From NCBI GenBank assembly GCA_023548195.1, contig JAJHZJ010000496.1:10509570-10573569 (forward strand): 64,000 nt of DNA, in the 5' to 3' direction. A program made the translations under genes and the position numbers. Shown here in pieces: positions 53,921 through 64,000 of the stretch; positions within the stretch are counted from its first letter, which is position 1, and the number at the start of each line of letters is the position of its first letter. The DNA is from Bettongia penicillata ogilbyi. Lineage: Eukaryota; Chordata; Mammalia; Diprotodontia; Potoroidae. The notes under the pieces are model-generated. The model searched no databases. It saw only the letters and a list, made by a program, of their open reading frames with translations, and was not told the DNA's origin.

Positions 53921-55240
53921 TACATTACCAGTATTAGAAAAGCAAGACAAAGTGCACTTGATGATGGGGCAATAGTATCTTTGCATATGAGACAGTATTA
54001 AATTCTTCCTTTAGTAATCAAATTGTAATATAATATAGCCAACTTATAATACAGTACAGGGTGTTCTGTAGGTTTAAGCTACTACAGCTTAAACATTAAA
54101 TGTAATTAGTAATGATTAAAGCAGTAATCATATAATAAAATGATATCATAATGAACTGTTACTGAAATTTCTAGAGTTGCCTCATGTGTAACCGGTTTCT
54201 TCTGTGTGCCTGTGTCCTCTTAAAATTATACGTTTTTGCCTTCAATTTTGTGGAAAAAAGAAATGTTTATCTTAACAGTCTTACTCTTAAGATAAAATTA
54301 TTTGTATCCTGTTAAATATGTAGTGCCAGAAGATACCCAATTGCTTTCCTGTGTTATGAAGCCACTTTCACTTCCTACTTTTTGGCCATAGTATAAATAT
54401 TCCTCATCAGACATGTTTAATTTTTAAATTCTTTTGACCTAAGAAAGATTGGGGAAACAACTGACAGAGTCTAAATACAACTCTTTTTTTTGTATACTTG
54501 AGAAAAATAGTGAGGATTAATCTTAGTAATATGCTTGCAGTCAATTTTAGCTCTTTTAAATTTTAAATTATTTGTAGCATTTCATTTATAGCCCTTCCTT
54601 GAACTCTGCTCGCCACACCATTTCTTCTTTCCCTTCACAAAGAATTTTTCCACTTATTAGTAGATGATGTGAGAAGAATAGGACTGAAGTGAAAGAAAGA
54701 ATCTTTTTTCAGTAGTTCTGATAGCCATTAGTTAGGACTTAAGCATTTCTTTATGTTGGTTCTAGTATCTCTGACACATTGTTTTCACATGGTACCTAAT
54801 ACATACAAGATTCTGTAATCATTACTGAAAATTCCAAAAAACATTTTACTCTTTGTCAAAATTCATTTTGTAATTTGAAGGTGTATTTTAAAAATTGCAA
54901 AACATATCAATGAAATTTGAATTTTCTATACTCTTGCCATAACAACTGTATTTTGTGCCTTGATGGAGTACTGTGTGGGTAAAATCATCTTTTCATCAAA
55001 TATGTGATTTAAGTCTGCATTTTCATGATTAACATGCGAAGATCCGTGAAGGATACCAGTTTAAATGTAGTGGATAATGTGCATCCTTCCAGAACTAGTG
55101 CTTATTACAGCTGTCTCTTTGAATTCTAGTCAATTACTTAGTGATTCCATTTTATGGATAAAGAAAAAAATAGATTTTCAGGGGCTCTCACTAAGCACCA
55201 AAAATTTGGTCAAGTGCACTACTAGTTCCTCCTTACAGGA
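53921..55240. other. Repeat-poor intronic stretch
   Basis: About 1.3 kb of AT-rich DNA with no recognisable repeat or exon. Confidence 0.4.
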
Positions 55241-55250
55241 GAAGTAGAAT

Positions 55251-55318
55251 ACACACACACACACATACATACATACATACATACATACATACATACATAC
55301 ATACCTACATACATATAT
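55251..55318. repeat. (AC)n/(ACAT)n microsatellite
   Basis: Six AC units then about 12 ACAT units with one substitution. Confidence 0.95.
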
Positions 55319-55359
55319 GGGAATTATCTTTAATTTCTTTCCCCTTTACCCCTAACATC

Positions 55360-56280
55360 TAGTCAGTCAGCAAGTTTTTGGTTTGAGTCTTCCAGAGCAT
55401 TGTAAGAGACAATCGGGACCTTTCTTTTCATTACCATCACCACCATAATCTAATTTATGCCTGTACCACCCGATAGTTTTGCTGTTGGTAAAAGCACTTA
55501 TTTACAGTCTTCTGTGAACACAGATTAATATTCTGAGACCAGAGCTTTCAGTTTTACTTCCTTGCCCCAAACTTTTCAGTAGTTTGTCATTGTCTGTTAG
55601 ATAAAGTCTGATCCCCTCAACCTGGTGTCTAGGACATCACAGTCTGGCCTTATTATGCTCTTCCAGTTTTCTCTCTCACATACATATACAATGAAAAATG
55701 TTTCCCTTCTCCCAGGATAGAGGCTACAGACTGTTCCATTATCAGACCAGGACATCATATAGGTTGTTTTTATGTAACAATCTCTTACAAAGGAGGGTTC
55801 CAGGGGTATGGAGTAGAGTATATCCTGAAATGTGTGTGGCATAAAAACAAAAGGTATCAGTAAAACAACTTTTTAAAAAAAGGACCTCCCACTATTCCCA
55901 TCACATACTCTGACCAAACTGGCCTACTATTTACTAAAAACTTGTTTATTTCTTCCATTGCTTATATCTTTCCTTTTTCTAGAGTTGCCCCATCCTTGCC
56001 TCAGACTATTGAGATCCTAATCCATCCTTCAAGGCACAATGTCAGTGTGGTATCATCCTTGATCACCTCAGCAAAGCTGTGCTTCTCTTCTGACGCTGAA
56101 ACACATTATATGGTACCTTTTAATAGGATTGTTGTGTAACTCCTGCTTACCTCCCCTAGCACATTATAAGCACCTTAAGGACAGGGGACCATATATAATT
56201 CAGAGTTTTATCCCCAAAGTGATGCAGCACATTATCTTTTACGTATTAGGTACTCAAATACTAATTGGATGAATGATTAT
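55360..56280 (+). mobile_element. L2 LINE interrupted by an unassigned insert
   Basis: 'gttagataaagtctgatccc', 'acatcacagtctggccttat' then, after the insert, 'ccttcaaggcacaatgtcag', 'attataagcaccttaaggac', 'attaggtactcaaatactaa'. Confidence 0.7.
55690..55882. mobile_element. Unassigned insert inside L2
   Basis: About 190 bp that is not L2. It ends in an A-rich run ('ttttaaaaaaagga'), so it may be a short retroelement on the + strand. I do not recognise it. Confidence 0.4.
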
Positions 56281-56499
56281 TATGTTCCCTTAATGAAAAA
56301 GTTTATCTGACTCTCTCTTAACTGTTTTCTCAATATGTAAGTATACATGCCCATATATTCACATCTTTCCTTTCAAAATGTACTTTTAAAGAGTACTGAT
56401 TTTTAAACTTTCATCCTTTTCAGTAAGAGAAACTGTTAGAATAGTACCTAATTCCCTAAAATGGGAGCATGAGAAGATAGGAATGTGTCGAAGATATCT

Positions 56500-56645
56500 A
56501 GGAACTAGTTCTGATCAGCTACTAACTATTAACTAGTTGTATACCCCAGGCAAGTTACTTTTTCTGCCCCTCAGTTTTCTCATCCATCCTATGGGGAGGT
56601 TGTTATAGATTATTAAGGTCCCTTCTAACTCTACCATTTCTGGTT
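56500..56645 (+). repeat. MIR SINE fragment
   Basis: 'gtataccccaggcaagttac', 'cccctcagttttctcatcca', 'aaggtcccttctaactctac'. Confidence 0.7.
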
Positions 56646-56649
56646 CTAC

Positions 56650-57110
56650 TACATCAATTCTGAACACCTAAGTTGAAGAGTGTGCCCCAGAGCAAGGCCA
56701 TTAGGATGGTAATAGGATGGTATAAGGATCAGTTAAAGAAGTAGAGGTCTATAGTTCAGAGAAGAGAAAGCCTGGCTTGGAGAAGGTTTAACTGTGTTCA
56801 GAAATTTGAGGAACTGTCCTGTGGAAGAAAAGTTAGAGCTATTTTGCTAGTCCCCAAAGAGTAGTATTACTTAGAGTAGTGAGGAGAAGGTGCAGAGAGG
56901 CAGATTTAGGCTTGATGTCTGGAAAAACTACCTGTTAGAGCTATTCAAAAGTAGATTGGTTTCCCTGAAGAAGTAGTAGCTTCCTTATTGATAGAGGCCT
57001 TCATACAAAGGCTGGAAGATCAGCTTCTGAGCATGCCACAGAAGGGACTCTTGTTTGAATATAAGTTAGGCCTTTAAGGCCACTTTCAAATACAAAGTGC
57101 TCTGGTTCTG
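56650..57110 (+). mobile_element. CR1/L3 LINE 3' end
   Basis: 'gatggtataaggatcagtta', 'ggcagatttaggcttgatgt', 'ctgttagagctattcaaaag', 'ttcatacaaaggctggaaga', 'ggactcttgtttgaatataa' in the correct order. Confidence 0.8.
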
Positions 57111-57942
57111 TGAAGTCTCCATAACTGTAACCCTGGGCTCTGATAAATGAGCATTTCCCCTTATCTTGCTCATTTTCAGGCTACTTTGGTACTTTCCAGC
57201 TACTTCTGTACCTTGCCCCATACATCCTTTCTTACTCTAGCTCTAATGAGAATGATCAGATCAATGGTACCGTTCCTGGCAAGGACAAGTCATCTCATTG
57301 CACTGTTCCTCCAGGTGATCTGCCTGACTTCCCTCTGCCAGATGTTCTCTTGTTAGCATGCCGGTGTTTGTCGCTGCATTGATCTGCTCAGCATAGTGCT
57401 GAGTATCTGGTGAACGCTTCATAGGTGTTCTTTGTGCTTTCATTCACTGATTTAGAGCTTAGCTACCAGGAGCTTTGCCTGTCAGGAACATGGTTGAAAA
57501 TAAGAAAAATAAACACAGAAGGCCTTGGAGTGTCCAAAGTAGAGGACCTTTTTACTCTGAATCTGTATGTTACACATTTCTCTAACAATCTTGGATGTCT
57601 GGTTTCTAAACCTGGTTTCTAAATTTCTTTGAAGAAATTCAAATAGGGACAAAGGTCTATTAGGTGCAAGGAAGACAGATTAAAAATAACCGCTGACAGT
57701 GAGAGAGGAAGCAGAAAGCCACAAAGAAGAGTCATCCTTTCACACAGAACTGTGTAGGCCTGCTTGTGGTGGAGGCAAACAGTCCTGTGGACCTCAGTAA
57801 CTGGAGAGGCGCATCACCATCACAGTAGAGTCCACCTAGACGATGATTTACATGGATTCTGAGGCAAGAAAAGTCTAAATTGCGTATGTTCTGTTTTCAG
57901 GCAAGTTAGCATGCAGTGTGTTTTATTCGTATTTACATTCCA
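57111..57942. other. Gene-free stretch
   Basis: Possibly a diverged L2 3' fragment at 57150-57440. The remainder is unassigned. Confidence 0.35.
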
Positions 57943-58212
57943 ATTGTTGTGGTGGTGGTGTTTGTCCTTCATTTTTGAAGAAGACCATGCCACCAGAGAA
58001 ATGATGACATGACTTGCACTTGACTTTGTTTTGAGTGAGGGAGGGTCGTACAGGTCACCAGCCTTACTTTTCCAGAGCCATCTGAATCCAGTGACCAGAG
58101 ATTCATCAGGATTGACTGGAGGCAGCCTAGGATTCAAAGGGAAACTGGTCTAAGGTCTTTTCAGGTACTCACTTAGAGTGAGGTGAGGCCCATTCAGTGA
58201 ATGGGCCTCTTT
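57943..58212 (-). mobile_element. Marsupial SINE-like repeat, copy 3
   Basis: Complement of copies 1 and 2: 'tttgtccttcatttttgaag', 'gatgacatgacttgcacttg', 'cagagccatctgaatccagt', ending 'cattcagtgaatgggcctct'. Near full length. Confidence 0.75.
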
Positions 58213-58419
58213 AAAAACTAGTCAGAGGATAACCCCTTTAATTATTAAAAAAAAAAAAAAAATCTAGCTGTGAGGAAAAGACCCTCAGGGCTGCTGTTCC
58301 AAAGCAAAACATTAGCACTGATATGCACTCTAAGGCTGGAGGGCCCAAAAAACAGCCTTTATGCAAAGCTTGGGCAGGGATCTGTTGTGGTCCAACCTAT
58401 GGACTTTATGGTGAACTGG

Positions 58420-58452
58420 GAGGGAGGGAGGAAGGAGGGAGGGAAGGAAGGT
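58420..58452 (+). repeat. (GGAG/GGAA)n purine repeat
   Basis: Short GGGAGGGAGGAAGG-type run. Confidence 0.9.
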
Positions 58453-58464
58453 AACAAATGAGAG

Positions 58465-58630
58465 ACCTGTGAAGATAAACAAATAGAACATACCTTTCTC
58501 TCAGGTATCCACGGCACCTTCACCAAAACCAACCATATATTAGGACGTAAAAACCTCACAGCCAAATACAGAAAAGCAGAAATATAATATGGATCCTTTT
58601 CGGACCATAATGCAATAAAAATTACCTTCA
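58465..58630 (+). mobile_element. L1 LINE endonuclease fragment
   Basis: Sense L1 ORF2: translates to GIHGTFTKTNHILGRK ... SFSDHNAIKIT, the C-terminal part of the L1 endonuclease including the catalytic SDH. One stop interrupts it. Short and truncated at both ends. Confidence 0.8.
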
Positions 58631-58639
58631 TTACTAATT

Positions 58640-59640
58640 TTTCCTTCGTAAAGGACACAGCATTCATTTATCCAGAAAGTCTGGCGGTGTGCGCAAAAGT
58701 ATGAAGTTTTATTCTATTTGTAACCATGCAAACGTTGAGTCCAAGTTACCAATATATAACTCCTTGGCTTTGATACTGGGTTTCTTCTTTTGTTTTATAT
58801 GGTAAACATATCTACCCACTAGGTTCAGATAAGCCTTCCAATTTGTAGGGAGGAGAATATTCTCAGTTAAATTGATGGTTTCTAAAATTGTGATTTTCTC
58901 AGCCGTTATCATTCCTTGATACCTTTTTAAAAACCTGTTTCTCTACATAGAGATTTGGGGTTCTTTTTCATTTGATATCATTTGTTGCCCATTATGTTCT
59001 CAGGCTTTAAAGTTCAATTTCAGATACCTTCTAATTTTGGAGTTGGGCACAATGACATTGAAAAGTTACTATAGCTGAGTTTATTAATGTCTATTGTACA
59101 TTTTTTTAAAAGCAAATTGGTATATTTTTCCTTCTGCTAGATTTTCATCTCTATAGAAATCTAAAGGGAAGAATAAGAAAATAATCTCATGCAAAATTCA
59201 GGATTGGCAATTTCATTCTATCAGCGAGGAGGAGAGGATCAGCAAGGGATTCCGCCTAGCCAAGTGGCAAAGACTCAGCCTGGACCATATCATTATCCTG
59301 GAAGTCAAAGAGTTTTGAGAACTACAGGAACATCCACAGTCCCAGGGTCTACCCAGGAGGATTACCACTCTCACTTTCAGGACTGATTCTCTGGAGAGGC
59401 ATGCCACATGGAGCCCCTTGCTTCCCTATTTCCATTTGTAACCAAGCCCTATGCAGGGCCAACCATAGAGGAGTGACCCAAGCAGGGTTAGTGTCCAGTG
59501 TGTTGAAAAGAGTCCAACATAGTCACAAATGTGAGTGGGCCACAGTTGGTACCTGAGATCTGGGGTGGTGTGTAATTCAGAAGGGTGCCTACACTGAGAA
59601 AAGAAATGCACCCAAAGCTGCCTTTTTTCAATCATAACTA
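58640..59640. other. Unassigned stretch with GC-richer block
   Basis: 58700-58915 has an open minus-strand frame of 67 codons. 59180-59640 is noticeably more GC-rich than its surroundings, with a 65-codon + frame (GIPPSQVAKTQPGPYHYPGS...). Neither matches a family I know. Could be an old LTR, a retro-pseudogene or unique DNA. Confidence 0.35.
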
Positions 59641-59699
59641 TAGAATGTCAAAATTATGACATTAAATAATATCTTTCACCTAAGATTTTCAAGGTGTTA

Positions 59700-59935
59700 T
59701 ATGATAAATAACATATTGATAAAGCACTTTGTAATTGCAAAGAATTTTAAAGGTATTATTTCATTTTTATATATTTTATTTTCATAAGCTCTCTATAGTT
59801 TTGGTAGCATTATCTTCACTTTATAGATAAGTTCTAGATAAAATTAACTTGCCCGTAGTCCCTTAATTAATAGGTAAATGTCTGAGCAGAAACAAAGCTG
59901 GTGCCATTCCCACTGTCCCAGTGTATCACTTTTGT
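59700..59935 (-). repeat. MIR/THER1 SINE
   Basis: 'gataaagcactttgtaattg', 'cattatcttcactttataga', 'taggtaaatgtctgagcag'. Confidence 0.6.
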
Positions 59936-60879
59936 CCCCATAAGCAGAAGGGATGTGTATGGTTGATTTTTGGTGTTTTACATGTAAAAAAGCTGACTAC
60001 TAATGATAGCTCCCATTTCTGTAACATTTTGAGGCTTTAAGTGTACTTCCTCTTAACTACTTCCCTGGGAGACATGGGCATAGTATAGGTCTCAACTAAA
60101 TCTAGGCTCTTGCTAAACCAGGGATCCCTCTGAAACTGAGGCTCTTTCTGCTAAACTTTTGCCCCTGCTACCAGAGCTTCCTCTACTAAATCAGAGTGTT
60201 TTCTACTAAATTATTTTTCCCCCTGGCACACACTTTGCAGTAAACACTCGAATGCCCTTCTCCTTACTTATTATATACAATGGTTACCCCTACCATTGCA
60301 TTACAAGTGGTATTCAAATTCAATAAGCGAAAACATAAACACAGCTGTTGTTTTGGTGTGGCTTGTGGTTTTGGTTTTGATTTTATTTGAACTTTTTAAA
60401 AATAGACAGTTTCTCCAGCTTAAAATTAGTCTTTTGGCTCTTTTCCTGTCCATTTTTGTGCCTTTCCTTAAAGTGAGCTTAGTGATCACTTCTTTCTGTG
60501 CCAGCTTTAATGAGCTAACTCTATTTTCCCCACCAATTTAAATTTTGTTTCTGGAGAGATAGGAATGAAAATGGCTTCATTTTTCAAGTCCCATGACTTT
60601 GGTAACTTCTTCTGTAAGCATGAAGAAAAACCAATATCATTTAAGCTTAAATATTCCTTTTTACACTTTAGATTTGAAATGGTCTTATATCAAAATTAAT
60701 TCTTCTGGGGAAAAGTTTCTACATTGCGCTCTAGACTTTTCCCTAATACTGTAACCTTGAAGGAGGCCCACAGAAATCCAAGTGCAGGATAGGTATTCAG
60801 AGGACAGAAATGCTACATGAAGTTTGCAGCAGCTTGAAATGCCCATATAGCACTAGGGAAATCAGCAGAGGGTGATTTG
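59936..60879. other. Mostly unique intronic DNA
   Basis: A MIR scrap near 60005-60090; otherwise nothing recognised. The 81-codon frame at 60296-60541 is hydrophobic by composition only. Confidence 0.35.
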
Positions 60880-61080
60880 TCCTAGGGTAGCCTCAGAGAT
60901 CTAGAGTTGAGAAGGACATGAGCGCATTGGCCAACCTTCTCATTTTACATTGAGAAGACTAAGGCCAAGAGAATGAAGGAGATCTGTCCAAGCTCACACA
61001 AGGTGTAAAGGAGGGGCAGAGCTGGGCTTTCCACACCCTTCTGACTCCAAACCTTGCTATTTTTCACTATACCACCCACA
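60880..61080 (-). repeat. MIR-like SINE
   Basis: 'gatctagagttgagaaggac', 'cattttacattgagaagact', 'gtccaagctcacacaaggtg', 'ttctgactccaaaccttgct'. Confidence 0.75.
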
Positions 61081-61144
61081 AAGAGGTTTGTTGACCCTAG
61101 CAGCTGGTTCTCCCTAAGGCTTTATTGAAGTACAGAAATGCCAT

Positions 61145-61207
61145 CATATATACATATACATACAGATGTGTGTACATATATATATTATATATATATACAT
61201 ACATGTA
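61145..61207. repeat. TA/TACA microsatellite
   Basis: Alternating 'tatacatatacatacagatg' and 'atatatatattatatatata' units. Confidence 0.85.
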
Positions 61208-61399
61208 TAGATAGAAACATTTCCTTACCTAGGTACTAGAGTTTGGTAGGAGTTACTTTATTTCATGTTATATATATCTTTGATACAGTTCCCGATGATT
61301 CCCTTTAATTCACTTCCCTGTGGTGGTTCCTATTATGAAATTTACCCTTAGCTGAAACTTTAACACTTGCTGGTAATCTACCCTATATTGATCCCCAGT

Positions 61400-61610
61400 T
61401 TGGCTAAATTGAACAAACACCGATTTAATACATTCACCCACTGGGTGCTGGGCACTAACTTGTGCCCACAAGGAGCATACATACTTGTAAGGGGGAAAAA
61501 TGGGCCAAATTCAACAAACATTTATTAGTCACCTACTGTGTGCAAAGGTCAAATATAGCCTCTCTCTACCCTCAAAAATCTTGTATTAAGTTGAGGGAGA
61601 GATATGGTGA
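61400..61610 (-). mobile_element. Two L2 LINE 3' ends in succession
   Basis: 'ctgggtgctgggcactaact' (61400-61490) and 'caacaaacatttattagtca' (61500-61610): two truncated antisense copies. Confidence 0.65.
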
Positions 61611-61649
61611 CTCCCTGAGATCAATTATATATTTCTCTGTTTAGCATCT

Positions 61650-62130
61650 AAAGTTTCTCTATCTTGATGCTTTCCTTCCTTTCCACACCTCTTTATTCTT
61701 CTGCCACACACATTATGGACTGGCGATATTGGTCTACTTGCTGCTCTGCCCATTGACACTCTGTCCCATTTCTGTGCCTTTGTGTAGAACAGTAGACAAA
61801 CACAGACTGTCCCTCATTCCTAGGATGCTCTCCCTCCTCATTTTCTCCTTTCAAGATCCATGGATTCCTTCAAGACTCAGTTCAAGTGCCACCTTGTCGC
61901 ATTTCCCCCAGCTACTCATGCCTTCCCTTCTCAAACCAGCTGGCATTTATTCTGTGTCTTATTTGATCAGTAGTTCTATGTGTACATTTCGTCTTCTTTG
62001 TAGATGGTAAGCTCCTTGAGGGCAGCAGCTGTTTGACTTTTGTCTTCGTGTCCCAAACACTTACACAGTGCCTGGCACAAAGTAGATGACCCATAAGGAC
62101 ATTTTTGTTGTAAAGAGAAGTTGATTGATT
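61650..62130 (+). mobile_element. L2 LINE 3' region
   Basis: 'aagatccatggattccttca', 'gactcagttcaagtgccacc', 'gatggtaagctccttgaggg', 'acagtgcctggcacaaagta'. Well preserved. Confidence 0.9.
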
Positions 62131-62149
62131 GTTACAATATGTTGGCAAA

Positions 62150-62560
62150 TAAGTAAATACAAAGTAATTTTAGAAAGAGGAGATCACTGACCAATGGGCT
62201 GTCCAGCAGAACTGCATAGAAGAGGCAGCCCCTCAACTGAAACTTAAAGGGAGAAAAGGATGCCAAGAGGCAGTAAGAAGAAGGAAGAAATTTGTGTCCA
62301 TGTTGTCTAGAACATAGCGTATATGAAGAGTATTGAATCTGTCCACAAAGGCGGGTTGACACCATGCAGTGCAAGGCCCTCAGTGGTAGACAGAGGAGTC
62401 TTCCTTGTACCCGAGAGGCAGTACACGGTCAGGCCTCCTTCTTAGGGTTCAAACAGGTGGTCATTTATGCAGTACCTACTATGTTCCAGGTATTGGGCTA
62501 GGTCCTAGGGATGAAAGCAAAAAAACCAAAACAAACCACTTCTTGTCCTAAAGAAACTTA
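62150..62560 (-). mobile_element. L2 LINE fragments
   Basis: Interior text at 62170-62300 ('caactgaaacttaaagggag') and a 3' end at 62440-62560 ('cagtacctactatgttccag'). Confidence 0.55.
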
Positions 62561-62600
62561 CCTTCTTCTTTTCTTTTTTTATAGTTACTTTTTGTTTTAA

Positions 62601-63123
62601 CTTCACATTGAATTTGTTCCAAAGGAAGATGATATATTAGGCACCAATTTTAGTATAACATCACACTTAAAACTGCACAGCTTCATCAGCAAGAAACAGA
62701 AAACTGTGCCCCAGCTGAACTGAGCCCCTCAAACATCTTCCTCAGGCCACCATCTGTGCTGGCCTACTAGGTTGGGTAACACTACTTCACAGTTCTCAAG
62801 CTGCGACCTCATCCACACATTTCTACATGCAAACTTGAGTTCTTTTTCAAGATAAAGGGGCACTTTTATTGTATATTTTCTGGTGTATTTGGAGCTGTGG
62901 TCTGAGGAAGACTGATCCATTCCTCCCCCTTTCCCATCTTCAACCTTGGCTGAGGCCCCCTAACTCAAAGTTGTTTCCCATCAAGGCTGCACTCTGCCAC
63001 CAAAATCTACTCAATTTTGCCAGCACAGGCCTTATAGGAACTGGGCACAGGCTGAGTAACAGCCTGAAGCTGCTAATACTAGCACTGTTTTTTGTAGGAT
63101 TTATGTATTTTTTAACCACTTAA
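62601..63123 (+). pseudogene. Unidentified frameshifted pseudogene candidate
   Basis: A protein-like frame (62601-62723) reads HIEFVPKEDDILGTNFSITS... and ends KKQKTVPQLN before a stop. In a different frame, 62869-63123 ends with SNSLKLLILALFFVGFMYFL and TT, then stop: a single hydrophobic segment of about 16 residues at the very C-terminus, as in tail-anchored membrane proteins. At least one frameshift separates the two. No introns are visible, so a processed pseudogene is possible. I cannot name a parent. A minus-strand frame of 63 codons (62729-62920) overlaps and is an alternative reading. Confidence 0.3.
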
Positions 63124-63289
63124 CATGTATAAAATTATGCTACCATTTTTATTAAGTTCCTATCTTTTTTTTTAATGTGTCACTGATGAAGATTTTGTTC
63201 CTAGATCTAGCCACACTTTCCTCATTAACTCTGTGGGTTTTATTTTGCAATTTTGCATAGTGCAGTGATTTTTCAGAATGCATTTTTCA

Positions 63290-63560
63290 CATTATAGTAG
63301 AACTGACAGTGTATCCCTCCCACCCAATCAACAAGCCTTTCCTTGCAACAAAGAAATAATTCAGCAAAATCAGCTAACAAACTGACCAAGTCTGATGATA
63401 TATGCAATATTGCACAGCCATAGTCCCCTGTCTCTGCACTGAAGGGAGAGAAATGTATTTTTTCAACTCTTCTCCAGGGCCAAACTTGGTTCTTAAAATT
63501 ACACTATGTTTGCTTTCATTTTGTTCTTTCCATTGACATTGTTGTGGTCATTGTATATAT
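63290..63560 (-). mobile_element. L1 LINE 3' UTR fragment
   Basis: 'ccttgcaacaaagaaataat', 'cacagccatagtcccctgtc', 'gacattgttgtggtcattgt' follow antisense L1 3' text. Confidence 0.6.
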
Positions 63561-63564
63561 ATTC

Positions 63565-64000
63565 AATCAATAATCAATCAGGCATTTATTTAGCACTATG
63601 TGCATACAGGTATATACAGTGTAAGTGGGCAGTAATCCCAGAGGGTAGCAGGGGAAGAAAGGCAGCCTCTTTCCGGAGGCAGGATTTAAGCTGAATCTTG
63701 AAGGACACTGGAAGGTGGAGGGGAAGAGAAAGAAAATTCCAGGCACAGGGAGCACATAGTGACAAGTCAGAAATAGGAAAGTGAATGTACTGTGCAAAGA
63801 ACAACAACAGTATTGCTGGATCCTAGAATACACAGAAGGAAATAAAGTATAAGAACCCAGAAATGGTAGGAAGTCGATTGGGTTCTAAAGGGCTATAAAA
63901 GCTAAAAAGGGCATTTTGTATTTGATCCTGGGTGGAGTGGGTAATTATGACAGTTTGGTTTTGAGGTAGGGAGTATGATGTGATTGGACCTGCACATTAG
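63565..64000 (-). mobile_element. L2 LINE, continues past the window edge
   Basis: 3' terminus 'aggcatttatttagcactat', then 'gctgaatcttgaaggacact', 'cctagaatacacagaaggaa', 'attttgtatttgatcctggg' and 'gtgattggacctgcacatta' in L2 antisense order. Confidence 0.85.

Noticed and set aside
55251..55318. CRISPR-like regular repeat
   Set aside because: A simple ACAT microsatellite without spacers. No repeat-spacer array exists anywhere in the window.
59189..59386. 65-codon frame as an exon
   Set aside because: No splice sites flanking it, no recognised domain, and an equally long frame on the opposite strand.

Overview
This window looks like a mammalian, specifically metatherian (marsupial), nuclear DNA segment. 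There are no compact operons or long intact reading frames. It is AT-rich and packed with old interspersed repeats: CR1/L2-clade LINEs, CR1/L3 LINEs, MIR/THER1-type SINEs, and tRNA-headed SINEs of the marsupial MAR1/WSINE type whose 3' ends match an RTE/BovB tail. L1 fragments, one RTE/BovB element and several hAT-like DNA transposon remnants are also present. MAR1 together with L1, CR1/L3 and BovB fits a marsupial better than a monotreme or eutherian. The species cannot be fixed from the sequence alone. Repeat families are named from remembered consensus features; no library search was run, so boundaries are approximate (usually within about 20-50 bp).

Layout. 1-15.3 kb: upstream flank made almost entirely of repeats, including a full-length-looking 7SL RNA pseudogene (10.63-10.94 kb, + strand), an internally deleted BovB-type LINE (12.07-13.04 kb, - strand) and a run of MIR-like SINEs. 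15.37-15.84 kb: a nearly pure GA-rich polypurine tract. 15.84-16.5 kb: a strong CpG island with GC boxes, an ETS site, an NRF1-like site, a forkhead-type site and a CCAAT box, followed by a consensus splice donor at 16370. This is the best supported host-gene feature: a TATA-less promoter and first exon of a gene read on the + strand. I could not identify the gene, and I found no convincing coding exon downstream, so 16.4-64 kb is probably one very long first intron.

17.6-26.6 kb: L2-rich, ending in two long L2 copies arranged 5'-to-5' (21.7-24.4 kb -, 24.8-26.6 kb +). 26.8-35.2 kb: mixed MIR, L2 and L1 fragments separated by repeat-poor DNA. 35.2-39.7 kb: a fragment of a different LINE reverse transcriptase, an L2 carrying two nested SINEs, and an L1 carrying one. 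42.6-44.6 kb and 50.2-51.6 kb: CR1/L3 copies with nested insertions. 46.54-46.84 kb: a second 7SL pseudogene on the - strand. 52.45-53.9 kb: an L2 split by a large CT-rich microsatellite. 55-64 kb: L2, CR1, L1 and SINE remnants, plus a frameshifted, unidentified pseudogene candidate (62.6-63.1 kb).

There is no sign of an operon-like or previously undescribed multi-gene system. The real interest lies in the nested transposon stratigraphy, the two 7SL retrocopies, the BovB deletion junction, the hAT-like miniature elements (one with a perfect 8-bp target duplication), an unassigned repeat family of about 110 bp, and the promoter architecture.
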